Assembly: GCA_900551075.1 (NCBI GenBank)
Contig: URVB01000005.1
Location: 62,001 to 126,000 of the forward strand
Source of the DNA: an uncultured Blautia sp.
GTDB taxonomy: Bacteria > Bacillota > Clostridia > Lachnospirales > Lachnospiraceae
Direction: 5' to 3'
DNA: 64,000 nucleotides
The first letter of the stretch is position 1. Each line of letters opens with the position of its first letter. The notes under the pieces were generated by a model. That model saw only the letters and a program-made list of their open reading frames with translations. It did not search any database and was not told the DNA's origin. Shown in pieces: positions 8,456 to 17,041 of the stretch. The translations under genes and the position numbers were made by a program.

Positions 8456-9102
8456 TAAAAAAAGGAATTTGTATTTGTATACTGATTGTAATGATGTGTG
8501 CTATGGCTGGATGTACAAATTTGGCTCCACAAACCGAACAGTTTACAAAGAATGAGGATCAGAAAGAAGGTGGAAGAGAACATACGGAATCATCCCCATC
8601 TGCTTCAAATCAGGAGGAAGATATGAACAATAAAACTTTGGTAGTTTATTTCTCTGCTACTGGAACTACAGAAACACTTGCAGAATATGCAGCGGAGATG
8701 TTAAACACAGATTTGTATGAAATTGTACCAGAAGAACCTTATACAGAAGAAGATTTAGCTTACTATACTGATGGACGGGCAGATCAGGAGCAGAATGATA
8801 CCAATGCCAGACCGGAAATTTCCGGGAAAGTAGAGAATATGGAACAATATGATACAATTATACTGGGGTATCCAATCTGGCATGGGCAGGCTCCAAGAAT
8901 TATTAGTACCTTTTTAGAAAGCTATGATTTTTCGGGTAAAACGGTAATTCCTTTTTGCACATCTCATAGTAGCGGAATAGGTTCAAGTGCAGAGGATTTA
9001 CATTCTTTATGCCCGGATTCTACGACGTGGATAGCAGGTGAACGGTTTGAGGCAGGAACAACAATGGAAACTATGAGAGAATGGTTAGAGAGTCTGAAAT
9101 AG
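8452..9102 (+). CDS. Predicted lipoprotein flavodoxin (exported)
   Basis: 216 residues. A lipoprotein signal (KK, hydrophobic core, lipobox AMAGC, Cys21) is followed by a Glu/Ser-rich linker (about 22-60). A flavodoxin domain occupies about 62-216 with the phosphate loop YFSATGTTETLAEYAA and the flavin contact GYPIWHGQAPRII. Its closest relative in the window is the signal-less flavodoxin at 35804-36286. With the exported aldo/keto reductase upstream, this gives two surface-tethered redox proteins in one operon. How an extracytoplasmic flavodoxin obtains FMN and electrons is not evident. Confidence 0.88.
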   Translation: MIKKGICICILIVMMCAMAGCTNLAPQTEQFTKNEDQKEGGREHTESSPSASNQEEDMNNKTLVVYFSATGTTETLAEYAAEMLNTDLYEIVPEEPYTEEDLAYYTDGRADQEQNDTNARPEISGKVENMEQYDTIILGYPIWHGQAPRIISTFLESYDFSGKTVIPFCTSHSSGIGSSAEDLHSLCPDSTTWIAGERFEAGTTMETMREWLESLK

Positions 9103-9144
9103 ACACAGAAGAAATACAAATTGAAAATTAGGAGGAAAGATAAA

Positions 9145-10323
9145 ATGAATGATTTTGTTTTTTATAACGCAGATAGAGTATATTTTGGAAAAAATCAAAT
9201 GAGCAATTTAACAGAAGAAGTATTAAAGTTCGGGGAGAAAGTTCTTCTTGTATATGGCGGTGGATCTATTAAGAAAAGTGGTCTTTATGATCTTGTGACA
9301 AAATCACTGAAGGATAGCGGCATTGAATGGCTTGAAGTTGCAGGTGTGGAACCAAATCCACGTCATAGTACTGTAAATAAGGGGGCTGCAATCTGCAAAA
9401 AAGAAGGTATAGATGTAATACTTGCAGTGGGAGGCGGATCTGTTATTGATTGTTCCAAAGGGATTGCTGCGGCAGCTTTGACAGAAGATGGTGACGTATG
9501 GCCGTTAGTGTCGCAGGGAACATGGGTAAAGGAAGCCTTACCAGTGATTGCAGTGTTAACAAATGCAGCTACGGGATCGGAGATGGATGCGTGGGCTGTT
9601 ATTTCCAACATGGATACAAATGAAAAAATAGGTCTTGGTGGAGATGCCCTGGTTCCCAAAGCAGCCTTTGAAAATCCAGAATACAGCTTTTCCCTGCCGG
9701 AATACCAGACAGCCTGTGGTGCCTTTGATATTTTTAATCACGTTCTGGACAATTATTATCTGGCAGGAGAGTCAACCTTTGATTTAGTTTTGGAATTTCA
9801 GGAAGCTGTGATGCGGAGTGTGGTAAAGTGGGCACCGATTGCAATGAGAGAACCTGACAATTACGAAGCAAGAGCGAATCTGATGTGGGCATCTTCAATG
9901 GCGCTCAATGGTGTGCTGGATGGGGGGACGGTTCATGGCTGTGCGTGCCATATGATGGAACATGAACTATCTGCTTATTATGATATTACACATGGGCATG
10001 GGTTAGCCATTGTTACACCACGCTGGCTTACATACATACTGGATGAAACTACAGCACCGGCAATCTATAGAATGGGCATCAAAGTCTTTGGAGTTGACGA
10101 GACTATGAGTGTAATGGATGGAGCTAAAAAAGCGATTGAAGCAGTATCAGAGTTCTGCTTTAAAACTCTTAGATTAAAAAGCACACTGACAGAGCTTGAG
10201 ATAGATGAAGAGCATTTTAGGGAAATGGCAGAACATGCTTGTTCTGGCATGGGTGGGGTTATTACCGGACCAAAAGTGCTGGATGTAGAAGATGTAGAAA
10301 AAATATATAAAATGTGTTTATAA
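9145..10323 (+). CDS. Iron-containing alcohol dehydrogenase (BdhA/YqhD-like)
   Basis: 392 residues from ATG 9145 behind TTAGGAGGAAAG. Group III metal-dependent dehydrogenase with the nucleotide-binding VGGGSVIDCSKG segment. Metal ligands come from FDIFNHVLD and the histidines of HGCACHMMEHELSAYYDITHGHG. The family reduces aldehydes to alcohols with NAD(P)H (YqhD, YugJ, butanol dehydrogenase). As the last gene of the LysR-linked block it completes an aldehyde-reducing set with the aldo/keto reductases. A decayed copy of its last codons lies upstream of the response regulator at 11802-11830. Confidence 0.92.
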   Translation: MNDFVFYNADRVYFGKNQMSNLTEEVLKFGEKVLLVYGGGSIKKSGLYDLVTKSLKDSGIEWLEVAGVEPNPRHSTVNKGAAICKKEGIDVILAVGGGSVIDCSKGIAAAALTEDGDVWPLVSQGTWVKEALPVIAVLTNAATGSEMDAWAVISNMDTNEKIGLGGDALVPKAAFENPEYSFSLPEYQTACGAFDIFNHVLDNYYLAGESTFDLVLEFQEAVMRSVVKWAPIAMREPDNYEARANLMWASSMALNGVLDGGTVHGCACHMMEHELSAYYDITHGHGLAIVTPRWLTYILDETTAPAIYRMGIKVFGVDETMSVMDGAKKAIEAVSEFCFKTLRLKSTLTELEIDEEHFREMAEHACSGMGGVITGPKVLDVEDVEKIYKMCL

Positions 10324-10332
10324 AATGATTCG

Positions 10333-10413
10333 TGGTTCTTCCGCGCAGTGGTATATTTGATTCAAAATAAATCACAAGGCAACTAATAACATAGCGGATA
10401 TGCGGAAGAACCA
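10333..10413. repeat. Perfect 12-bp inverted repeat with 57-bp interior
   Basis: TGGTTCTTCCGC (10333-10344) and its exact complement GCGGAAGAACCA (10402-10413) flank a 57-base AT-rich interior just after the alcohol dehydrogenase stop. The right arm has no T-run. It could be a long-loop terminator, a paired regulator site, or the ends of a small mobile element. No coding sequence lies between the arms. Confidence 0.6.
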
Positions 10414-10500
10414 TATTAGTATAACAAGATTTTGGGATTAATTATTAGTATAATCTAGAAGTAACGGGGAGAATCAGGCATAAAAGGAGAGTGAAAAATT

Positions 10501-11007
10501 ATGAAAATTCTGGTGATAAACGGAAGCCCACGCTTCAACGGAAATACTGCAGCAATGGTTTCTGCTTTCGAGGAAAGTGCTAATGAAGCAGGGCATCAGG
10601 TAACTGTTAAGCAAATTGGGAACAAGGATATTCGTGGCTGTAAAAACTGTGATGCCTGTCGGAGAACTTTAAACGGAAATTGTGTTCAGCAAGATGATAT
10701 GCAAAAGATATATCCTTTTATGAGAGAATGTGAGGTGTTGGTGATTGCCACGCCAATCTATTATTATTCCATGACAGGCCAGACACACTGCTTCATTGAA
10801 CGATGTTATGCTTTTGAGCGGTTGCCCAAATTAAGAAAAGCAGCCCTTTTCCTTAGTGCCGGAGCAGGTGGGTTTACATCAGCAATACAAACTTATAAGG
10901 ACGCAATTATTGGACACATGGGAGCAGGGAATTTGGGGATTGTGACATCGACAGGAGATTCGATTTCAAAACTTGGTGAAGTTCGGGCAATTGCAAAAAA
11001 AATATAA
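10501..11007 (+). CDS. NAD(P)H-dependent FMN reductase / flavodoxin-family protein
   Basis: 168 residues beginning MKILVINGSPRFNGNTAAM, a classic FMN phosphate loop. The cysteine motif CKNCDACRRTLNGNC follows, then the flavin contact TPIYYYSMTGQTHCFIER. AAAGGAGAGTG precedes the ATG. It lies 177 bases after the alcohol dehydrogenase, beyond the inverted repeat and after a TATAAT near 10448, so it may have its own promoter. It is the fourth flavodoxin-fold gene of the island and more divergent than the 4717/7874 pair. Confidence 0.85.
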   Translation: MKILVINGSPRFNGNTAAMVSAFEESANEAGHQVTVKQIGNKDIRGCKNCDACRRTLNGNCVQQDDMQKIYPFMRECEVLVIATPIYYYSMTGQTHCFIERCYAFERLPKLRKAALFLSAGAGGFTSAIQTYKDAIIGHMGAGNLGIVTSTGDSISKLGEVRAIAKKI

Positions 11008-11023
11008 GGGAAAGAACATAGAG

Positions 11024-11209
11024 ATGGTAAAAATAAATGAAAAAAATCTGCGAATGCGAAGAAACAAAGAATTTCTGTGGGTTTCTGCAGAAAACAAAAA
11101 GATTTATCTGAAAGCGCAGGAGTCTTGCTTGGCACTTTACTTTGCGGTGTATGAAGAAATGACAACGTATATACACGAAATGATAAAAAAGGGGTATGCG
11201 GTAGGATAA
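11024..11209 (+). CDS. Small hypothetical protein
   Basis: 61 residues from ATG 11024, rich in Lys, Glu and aromatics, no signal or membrane segment. GGGAAAG lies about 12 bases upstream, a loose fit. Sitting between the FMN reductase and the pyrophosphatase-like gene with short gaps, it is probably co-transcribed. No family recognised, and it could be a fragment. Confidence 0.4.
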   Translation: MVKINEKNLRMRRNKEFLWVSAENKKIYLKAQESCLALYFAVYEEMTTYIHEMIKKGYAVG

Positions 11210-11234
11210 GCAGACGTAGAGAAAGGAATTCTAA

Positions 11235-11765
11235 ATGAATGTATGGCATGATATACCGCAACAGTATATAACATCAGGGAAATTTTTAGTTTATATTACG
11301 ATGCAGAAAGGCAGTAATAAAAAGTATGAATTTGATTTAAGAACAGGGTACCTTCGACTAGCTGAAATACTTTATTCAGCAGCTTGTTATCCCGTAAATG
11401 GAGGAATTATACCAAGAACATTGAATGGCTTGCAGCGACCACAAAGGGCATTGATTATTTGTCAGGAGTCGTTGGAACTGCATACATTGGTAGAATGTTC
11501 ACCGGTTGGAGTAATTCGAATACGAGAAAATGGAAGAGTTGAAGAAGTAATCATGGCACTTCCGATTTTAGAAAATATGAATGGAATTGGTTTTGTAGAT
11601 TCAGAATCAACGCTAAAAGCAATGTATGAAGAAATTCAATATTTTTATCAGACATATAATGGCTCAGCGGATTCAGGATTATGGATAAATGGTGAAATTT
11701 CAGGTATTAAAGCCGTTGATATGATAGAGAAAGCAACTGTAAATTATATAGAACAGTATAAGTGA
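11235..11765 (+). CDS. Inorganic pyrophosphatase-like pseudoenzyme
   Basis: 176 residues clearly aligned to family I soluble pyrophosphatases: MNVWHDI start, KGSNKKYEFDLRTGYLRLAEILYS, then YPVNGGIIPRTL. The metal-binding motif that should read DGDPxD is LQRPQR at 66-71, so all three catalytic aspartates (E. coli D65, D67, D70) are lost and two are replaced by Arg. The later pair (D97, D102) appears as Glu98 and Glu103. It is therefore unlikely to hydrolyse pyrophosphate. The frame is intact and the fold-forming regions are kept, which argues for a new role rather than decay. GAAAGGAATTC precedes the ATG. Confidence 0.85.
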   Translation: MNVWHDIPQQYITSGKFLVYITMQKGSNKKYEFDLRTGYLRLAEILYSAACYPVNGGIIPRTLNGLQRPQRALIICQESLELHTLVECSPVGVIRIRENGRVEEVIMALPILENMNGIGFVDSESTLKAMYEEIQYFYQTYNGSADSGLWINGEISGIKAVDMIEKATVNYIEQYK

Positions 11766-11801
11766 TAAAATTGATGACCTCCAAATTTAGATACTGTGAA
11801 C

Positions 11802-11830
11802 GTGGAAAAATATATAAGGTGTGTTTGTAA
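11802..11830 (+). pseudogene. Vestige of an alcohol dehydrogenase 3' end
   Basis: These 29 bases match the last 30 bases of the alcohol dehydrogenase gene (10294-10323) with four substitutions and one base deleted. Both versions translate to VEKIYK-CL followed by stop when the deletion is corrected. The copy lies directly before the response regulator. It suggests that a related dehydrogenase gene once preceded the two-component system here. Confidence 0.5.
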
Positions 11831-11834
11831 AATT

Positions 11835-12539
11835 ATGAGAGTGGCGATTATCGATGACACTAGGGAGGATGCGGAGCATCTTTTTGGATGTCTGAAGCAA
11901 TATCAAACAGAATATGAAGTTACGATTCAGGTGGATACATATTATGCCAGTTTTGATTTTTTGGAAGAATATCGTAGCCAATATGATGTTATTTTTCTGG
12001 ATATAGAAATGCCGGGCAGTGATGGAATAGAAGTGGCGCATGAAATTAGAGAAAAAGACGAAAGTGTTGGGATTATTTTTGTGACCAATATGGCGCAATA
12101 TGCAATCAAAGGATATGAAGTGAATGCAATTGATTTTATTGTAAAGCCGGTTGGTTATTATGTTTTTGCAGAAAAACTAGAAAAAGCAATTCGTTTCTTT
12201 AAAAAAAGAGAACGTAAAAATATGTTGTTCAGTAAAGATGGCGAAATATATCGGATATCGTTATCTGAGGTTTTGTTTGTGGAAAAAGAAAAGAGTGATT
12301 TACTTATTCATACCACAAAAGGAGTATTTAAGGAAAGAGGAACAATTAAACTCCTAAAGGAAAAATTAGAGGATGCCTCTTTTAGCGAATGCACTAGTGG
12401 TTGTCTAGTTAATCTGTCAAAAGTTTCTTGTGTGGGAAAAGAGCATATTTTAGTAGCAAATAAAACTTTGCCGCTTTCAAGAAGGATGAAGAAGCAATTT
12501 ACAAAGGAGTATATTGATTATATAGGAGGTGGATTTTAA
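11835..12539 (+). CDS. LytTR-family response regulator (AgrA-like)
   Basis: 234 residues from ATG 11835. Receiver domain about 1-120, with acidic pair IIDD near the N-terminus, phosphoacceptor Asp in VIFLDIEMPGSDG, and Lys in IVKPVGY. A LytTR DNA-binding domain follows (about 140-234; LSEVLFVEKEKSDLLIHT and LPLSRRMKKQF are its marker segments). The stop overlaps the kinase ATG by one base. AgrA-type regulators bind pairs of 9-bp direct repeats. The GH3 operon beginning 1.4 kb downstream is a reasonable target, as is autoregulation. Confidence 0.92.
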   Translation: MRVAIIDDTREDAEHLFGCLKQYQTEYEVTIQVDTYYASFDFLEEYRSQYDVIFLDIEMPGSDGIEVAHEIREKDESVGIIFVTNMAQYAIKGYEVNAIDFIVKPVGYYVFAEKLEKAIRFFKKRERKNMLFSKDGEIYRISLSEVLFVEKEKSDLLIHTTKGVFKERGTIKLLKEKLEDASFSECTSGCLVNLSKVSCVGKEHILVANKTLPLSRRMKKQFTKEYIDYIGGGF

Positions 12540-13882
12540 TGGATTTGAATTTTGTAATGAATCTGAATTTTATTCATTTTCCGATGGAACTTTTGTTATG
12601 TCAAATTCCTTTTTTAATCCATAAACCACGTCGGGATGTTTTTGGGGTTAAACTGACAGGCACATTGATTATATATTTTATTCTATCTGCTACATGGATG
12701 TTTTTTATTGAAATAGTACGGGGAGAGTATTTGTTTCCTTATGTTTTGTTGTATCTGGGATATGCTATTTTAACAGCAATACCTATTATTGTTTGTTTTG
12801 ATATTCACATTTTGGAATTGTTTTTTATAATTGTCGGAGCATATGCAACACAGCATATGTGTTATGCCTTTTTAAGGATTTTTTTATATCTTACCAGACA
12901 CTCTTTAGAAACTGAGGGTATGTTTCGTTTTTTTACGCAGTACATAGTTTATGGGATCTGGTCTGCTTTAATTTACTTCTTAATCATTAGGAAAAATCAG
13001 AAAAAAGATGGGTTTGGTACAGAAGATAAACGTATTGCATTTTTTTCGGTTATACTTGCAGTTGCAGCAGTCGGATTTAGTGTCTACTACACTTATCCGG
13101 CAGATTTAACTCCTATTAATATATATACTTGTGTGCTTTGCCCTGCCTATGGATTTTTGTGTTGTGCGTTAGTGTTGACTATGGAATACTATGTCCTGCG
13201 TGAAAACCGTATGAAAAAGGAACGTGAAATTATGGAACAGCTTTTGCAAATGGCAAATTCACAGCAGAAATCGTCAAAAGAAGCAATAGATATTATCAAT
13301 ATAAAATGCCATGATTTAAAACATCAACTAAAAGCAATTGAAAAAATACCTGATATGAGAAATCGTTCAGAATATGTAAAAGAAATACAGCAGACGGTAT
13401 CCATTTATGATGCGATCTTTCATACAGGATGTGAACCTTTAGATTATGTACTTCGTGAAAAGTGTCTAATCAGCAATGAGTATAATGTAGCATTTAGTTG
13501 CATGGCAAATGGTGCCTTGATCAATTTTATGTGTCCGGCAGATATTTATGCACTGATGGGAAATGCACTTGATAATGCATTGGAATGTGTGATGAAGGAG
13601 AAAGAACAAAAACGAACAATCAGTCTTCATATTAAACAAAGTGGTAAGATGGTACTAATCCACATGGAAAATAGGTGCAGTATCAGTCCTGTTTTTGTCA
13701 ATGGATTGCCAGTTACTGAGAAAAAAGATAAGGCATATCATGGATTTGGTGTAAGAAGTATCAAATATATTGCAGAAAAATATAATGGCGAATTATATAT
13801 GAATGTCAGAGGTGGAATGTTTATTATGGATGTACTTCTGCCAATAGAAAACCGAATATATCAGGAAAACGACCACTTTTAA
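12539..13882 (+). CDS. GHKL sensor histidine kinase (AgrC-like)
   Basis: 447 residues. About six hydrophobic segments fill residues 1-225, followed by a helical linker and a kinase core. The H-box is CHDLKHQ (phospho-His). GNALDNALE is the N-box and HGFGVRSIKYIAEKYNG the G-box of the HPK10/GHKL class. Kinases of this type sense peptides or envelope signals. No AgrB/AgrD-like gene is next to it, so the signal is not evident. The gene ends in a terminator hairpin that starts inside its last codons. Confidence 0.92.
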   Translation: MDLNFVMNLNFIHFPMELLLCQIPFLIHKPRRDVFGVKLTGTLIIYFILSATWMFFIEIVRGEYLFPYVLLYLGYAILTAIPIIVCFDIHILELFFIIVGAYATQHMCYAFLRIFLYLTRHSLETEGMFRFFTQYIVYGIWSALIYFLIIRKNQKKDGFGTEDKRIAFFSVILAVAAVGFSVYYTYPADLTPINIYTCVLCPAYGFLCCALVLTMEYYVLRENRMKKEREIMEQLLQMANSQQKSSKEAIDIINIKCHDLKHQLKAIEKIPDMRNRSEYVKEIQQTVSIYDAIFHTGCEPLDYVLREKCLISNEYNVAFSCMANGALINFMCPADIYALMGNALDNALECVMKEKEQKRTISLHIKQSGKMVLIHMENRCSISPVFVNGLPVTEKKDKAYHGFGVRSIKYIAEKYNGELYMNVRGGMFIMDVLLPIENRIYQENDHF

Positions 13883-13900
13883 CAAAGTGGCTTTTTCTTT
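13873..13900 (+). terminator. Terminator after the histidine kinase
   Basis: CCACTTT-N4-AAAGTGG stem followed by CTTTTTCTTTT, spanning the kinase stop codon at 13880-13882. Compact intrinsic terminator. Confidence 0.75.
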
Positions 13901-13963
13901 TGAGAAATCATTATAATACAAGTTAACAAGCAACTACTTAATGAGGAAGAGGAGGAAAAGAAA

Positions 13964-16900
13964 ATGGTTGAGTTTCTTGTGGATTTGGTTTCGCCATTCT
14001 TTTTGAGTTTGGGAGTAAGCCAATCGGATGTTAATAATTATGTGAATCAGTTAATTGGTTATGTGTATGCAATTTTAGGGCTATTATTAATTGCTGTAAT
14101 TGTAATGATAGCAGCGCACTGGATTGCAAGAAAAGGTACGCGGCATGTTATACGATTTGGGGCAGGAATCAGTTGGATACTGATTGTATGTGTTCTTGTA
14201 AATGTCATATGTTTCGGCCCTATGTATAACAATCTCGCACCGATTATCAATGGTAGAGGAAGTGTTTCAGAGGAAACAATCAAAAAATCAAAAGATGTGA
14301 TTAAAAAAGTTGGTGAAGAAGGGATGGTACTTCTTAAAAATGACGGAGTGCTTCCTATTACTTCCGACAAAATGAATATCAATGTATTTGGTTGGGCATC
14401 AACATCTCCTATTTTTGGAGGAACTGGATCAGGAGCCAGTGATAGTGAAGGAAGTGTTGGAGTTATAGATTCTTTAGAAGAAGCAGGATTTAAAACTAAT
14501 CATACACTAACGGATATGTATAAAAATTATCGTGCAGAAAGACCGACAGAAGTAAAATCACCAAAGAATGAAGAGTGGAACATGAGAGACTGGACATTGC
14601 CGGAACCTACTGTAGATTATTATACAGATGAAATTATGAGTGAAGCGATAGAATTTTCGGATACTGCAGTTGTTGTGATAGCAAGGTCAGGAGGAGAAGG
14701 GCGTGATGAACCGACAGATATGAATGCGGCAATTCATGGAACTTATGATCCTCGTGGAGAATTGGGCACAGCTGAATATAACTATTTTGATGCTGCCTAT
14801 ACAAATAACGGCAACTATGATGATTATGACGAGGGAGAGCATTATTTGGAACTTTCAAATACAGAAGAAGAAATGGTCAATATGGTCTGTAATAACTTTG
14901 AAGATGTGATCGTTGTGATAAATGCCAATAATGCGATGGAACTTGGTTGGGTTGACCAGTATGAACAAATTGATTCCGTAATTCTTGCACCGGGTACAGG
15001 TGCAACCGGCATGACTGCACTAGGAGAAATTTTGAATGGTGAAATAAATCCATCGGGAAAAACGGTAGATACATATGTGTATGATTTGACAGACACACCG
15101 TCTTATCAAAATTTCGGTAGCTTTGTTTATAATAATGTAGATGAACTTGTCGATGCCAGTATGGAAGCTGATCCGGCATATCAGGGGGTACAGGGATTTG
15201 TAAACTACACAGAAGGAATCTATGTCGGATATAAGTTTTATGAAACAGCAGCAGAAGAAGGATTTATTACCTACGAAGAAAAGGTACAGTTCCCGTTTGG
15301 ATATGGATTAAGTTATACAACGTTTGAACAAAGTATTGAGAAGTTTACGGATAACGGAGATAGTATTTCATTGGATGTTCAGGTAAAAAATACTGGTGAT
15401 GTTGCAGGAAAATCGGCGGTTGAACTGTATTTTACCCCTCCATATGTAAACGGAGGCATTGAAAAAGCATCCGTAAATCTGATTGAGTTTGGGAAAACAG
15501 ACAAGTTAGAAGCAGGGGAATCAGAAACCATTTCTTTTACAATAAACAAAGAGGATATGGCAGCATATGATTCCAATGAAATTAAAGTTGCAGGGGGTGG
15601 ATATATACTAGAGCAGGGCGAATATATCATTTCGTTGAGATCTGATTCTCATACGGTACTGGATCAGGAGACATTTACGGTAGAAGAAGATGTTAATTAT
15701 AGCACTAATGGACGTGAAAGTGATGGTGTAATTGCGGTTAATCAATTCCAGGAATATTCAGCAGGTGATGTGGAATATCTATCTCGCGCAAATGGGTTTG
15801 CTAATTATGCAGAAACGACAAAAGCGCCAGAAGAGAGCGCATATAAGATGGATGAAGAAACTCTTGAGAGTGTCAGTGAAAAGTCAGTAGCATACTATGA
15901 TGCTTCAAAATATGATAATGCAGAAGATGAAATGCCAGTTACTGAAGCTGATAATGGAGTACAACTTGCTGATTTAACAGGAAGACAGTATGACGATCCA
16001 TTGTGGAATGATTTACTGGATCAGCTTAGTGTTGATGAAATGATAAATATGGTGAATTTAGCTGGTTTCCAGACAATTGCAATTGATTCAGTAGGAAAAA
16101 AAGCAACACTTGATAGTGATGGAACTTCTGGATTAAATGACTGGTATATTCAGGTGTATGGAACAGCATTTCCTGTAGAGGTACTAATTGCGCAAACATG
16201 GAACAAAGAATTGGCATATGAAACAGGGGGAGCGATTGCACAAGAATATGCAGATTGTGGTATTTACGGTTGGTATGGACCGGCAATGAACATTCACCGT
16301 TCTGCATTTTGTGGCCGTAATTTTGAATATTATTCAGAAGATAGTGTTTTGTCAGGATATATTGGATTAAATGAAATAAATGCAGCTGCGGAAAAGGGCG
16401 TTTATGCATACATCAAACATTTTGCGTTAAATGAACAGGAAGGTAATAGATGTTGTATGCTTTTAACTTATTCGGATGAACAGGCAATCAGGGAAATTTA
16501 CCTGAAACCATTTGAAATCTGTGTGAAAAATTTTGATTTTGAAGGAAATAAACCACTTGCAGTAATGTCCTCTTTTGTATTCATTGGAGACAGATGGTGC
16601 GGTGCTAATCCTAATCTTTTGAATACAGTACTTCGTGATGAATGGGGATTCCAGGGCATGGTAGTAACAGACTGGAATGGATCTTATGGTTATCAAAACA
16701 CCGAAGATTGTATTAGAAATGGAAATGATGCAATGCTTGGCTTTAACCAGCATGAGTCGAATAAAATTGCAAATAAGGAGTCTGCTACTCTCGTTAAAGC
16801 ACTTCGTCAAGCATCAAAAAATATGATGTATACAATAGCAAATAGTGGAAATTATACAGCCGCAGATGCGGATGATGACGGCATGGAGCCTATGACAAAA

Positions 16901-17032
16901 ATCTTTATAGCAGTAGATGCATTGGTGACCATTCTATGTATTGGAATTATGGTGATTGTCATGGTTCGCTGGAGTAAGAAGAAAAAATCGGAAGTTCAAG
17001 TGAGTATTGAAAAAGTGCAAAAAGAAGAGTAA
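13964..17032 (+). CDS. Domain-permuted GH3 glycosidase anchored at both ends
   Basis: 1022 residues from ATG 13964, behind GAGGAGG. Two membrane segments lie near the N-terminus (about 30-52 and 66-87). Then comes the GH3 C-terminal-type domain first (about 110-480, starting VGEEGMVLLKNDGVLPI) and an Fn3-like domain (about 480-580). The GH3 catalytic barrel is last (about 670-950), with substrate site KHFALNEQE and nucleophile Asp903 in VVTDW. A final membrane segment (about 979-1002) has a Lys-rich tail. Positive charges place the TM1-TM2 loop and the tail inside, so the enzyme faces outside. Reversed GH3 domain order is known in some gut beta-glucosidases; three anchors around it are unusual. 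Confidence 0.88.
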   Translation: MVEFLVDLVSPFFLSLGVSQSDVNNYVNQLIGYVYAILGLLLIAVIVMIAAHWIARKGTRHVIRFGAGISWILIVCVLVNVICFGPMYNNLAPIINGRGSVSEETIKKSKDVIKKVGEEGMVLLKNDGVLPITSDKMNINVFGWASTSPIFGGTGSGASDSEGSVGVIDSLEEAGFKTNHTLTDMYKNYRAERPTEVKSPKNEEWNMRDWTLPEPTVDYYTDEIMSEAIEFSDTAVVVIARSGGEGRDEPTDMNAAIHGTYDPRGELGTAEYNYFDAAYTNNGNYDDYDEGEHYLELSNTEEEMVNMVCNNFEDVIVVINANNAMELGWVDQYEQIDSVILAPGTGATGMTALGEILNGEINPSGKTVDTYVYDLTDTPSYQNFGSFVYNNVDELVDASMEADPAYQGVQGFVNYTEGIYVGYKFYETAAEEGFITYEEKVQFPFGYGLSYTTFEQSIEKFTDNGDSISLDVQVKNTGDVAGKSAVELYFTPPYVNGGIEKASVNLIEFGKTDKLEAGESETISFTINKEDMAAYDSNEIKVAGGGYILEQGEYIISLRSDSHTVLDQETFTVEEDVNYSTNGRESDGVIAVNQFQEYSAGDVEYLSRANGFANYAETTKAPEESAYKMDEETLESVSEKSVAYYDASKYDNAEDEMPVTEADNGVQLADLTGRQYDDPLWNDLLDQLSVDEMINMVNLAGFQTIAIDSVGKKATLDSDGTSGLNDWYIQVYGTAFPVEVLIAQTWNKELAYETGGAIAQEYADCGIYGWYGPAMNIHRSAFCGRNFEYYSEDSVLSGYIGLNEINAAAEKGVYAYIKHFALNEQEGNRCCMLLTYSDEQAIREIYLKPFEICVKNFDFEGNKPLAVMSSFVFIGDRWCGANPNLLNTVLRDEWGFQGMVVTDWNGSYGYQNTEDCIRNGNDAMLGFNQHESNKIANKESATLVKALRQASKNMMYTIANSGNYTAADADDDGMEPMTKIFIAVDALVTILCIGIMVIVMVRWSKKKKSEVQVSIEKVQKEE

Positions 17033-17041
17033 AGAGATAAA

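Noticed and set aside
13250..13960. Search for an AgrB/AgrD-like peptide system beside the kinase
   Set aside because: No AgrB-like membrane protease or short peptide gene is visible next to the two-component genes.
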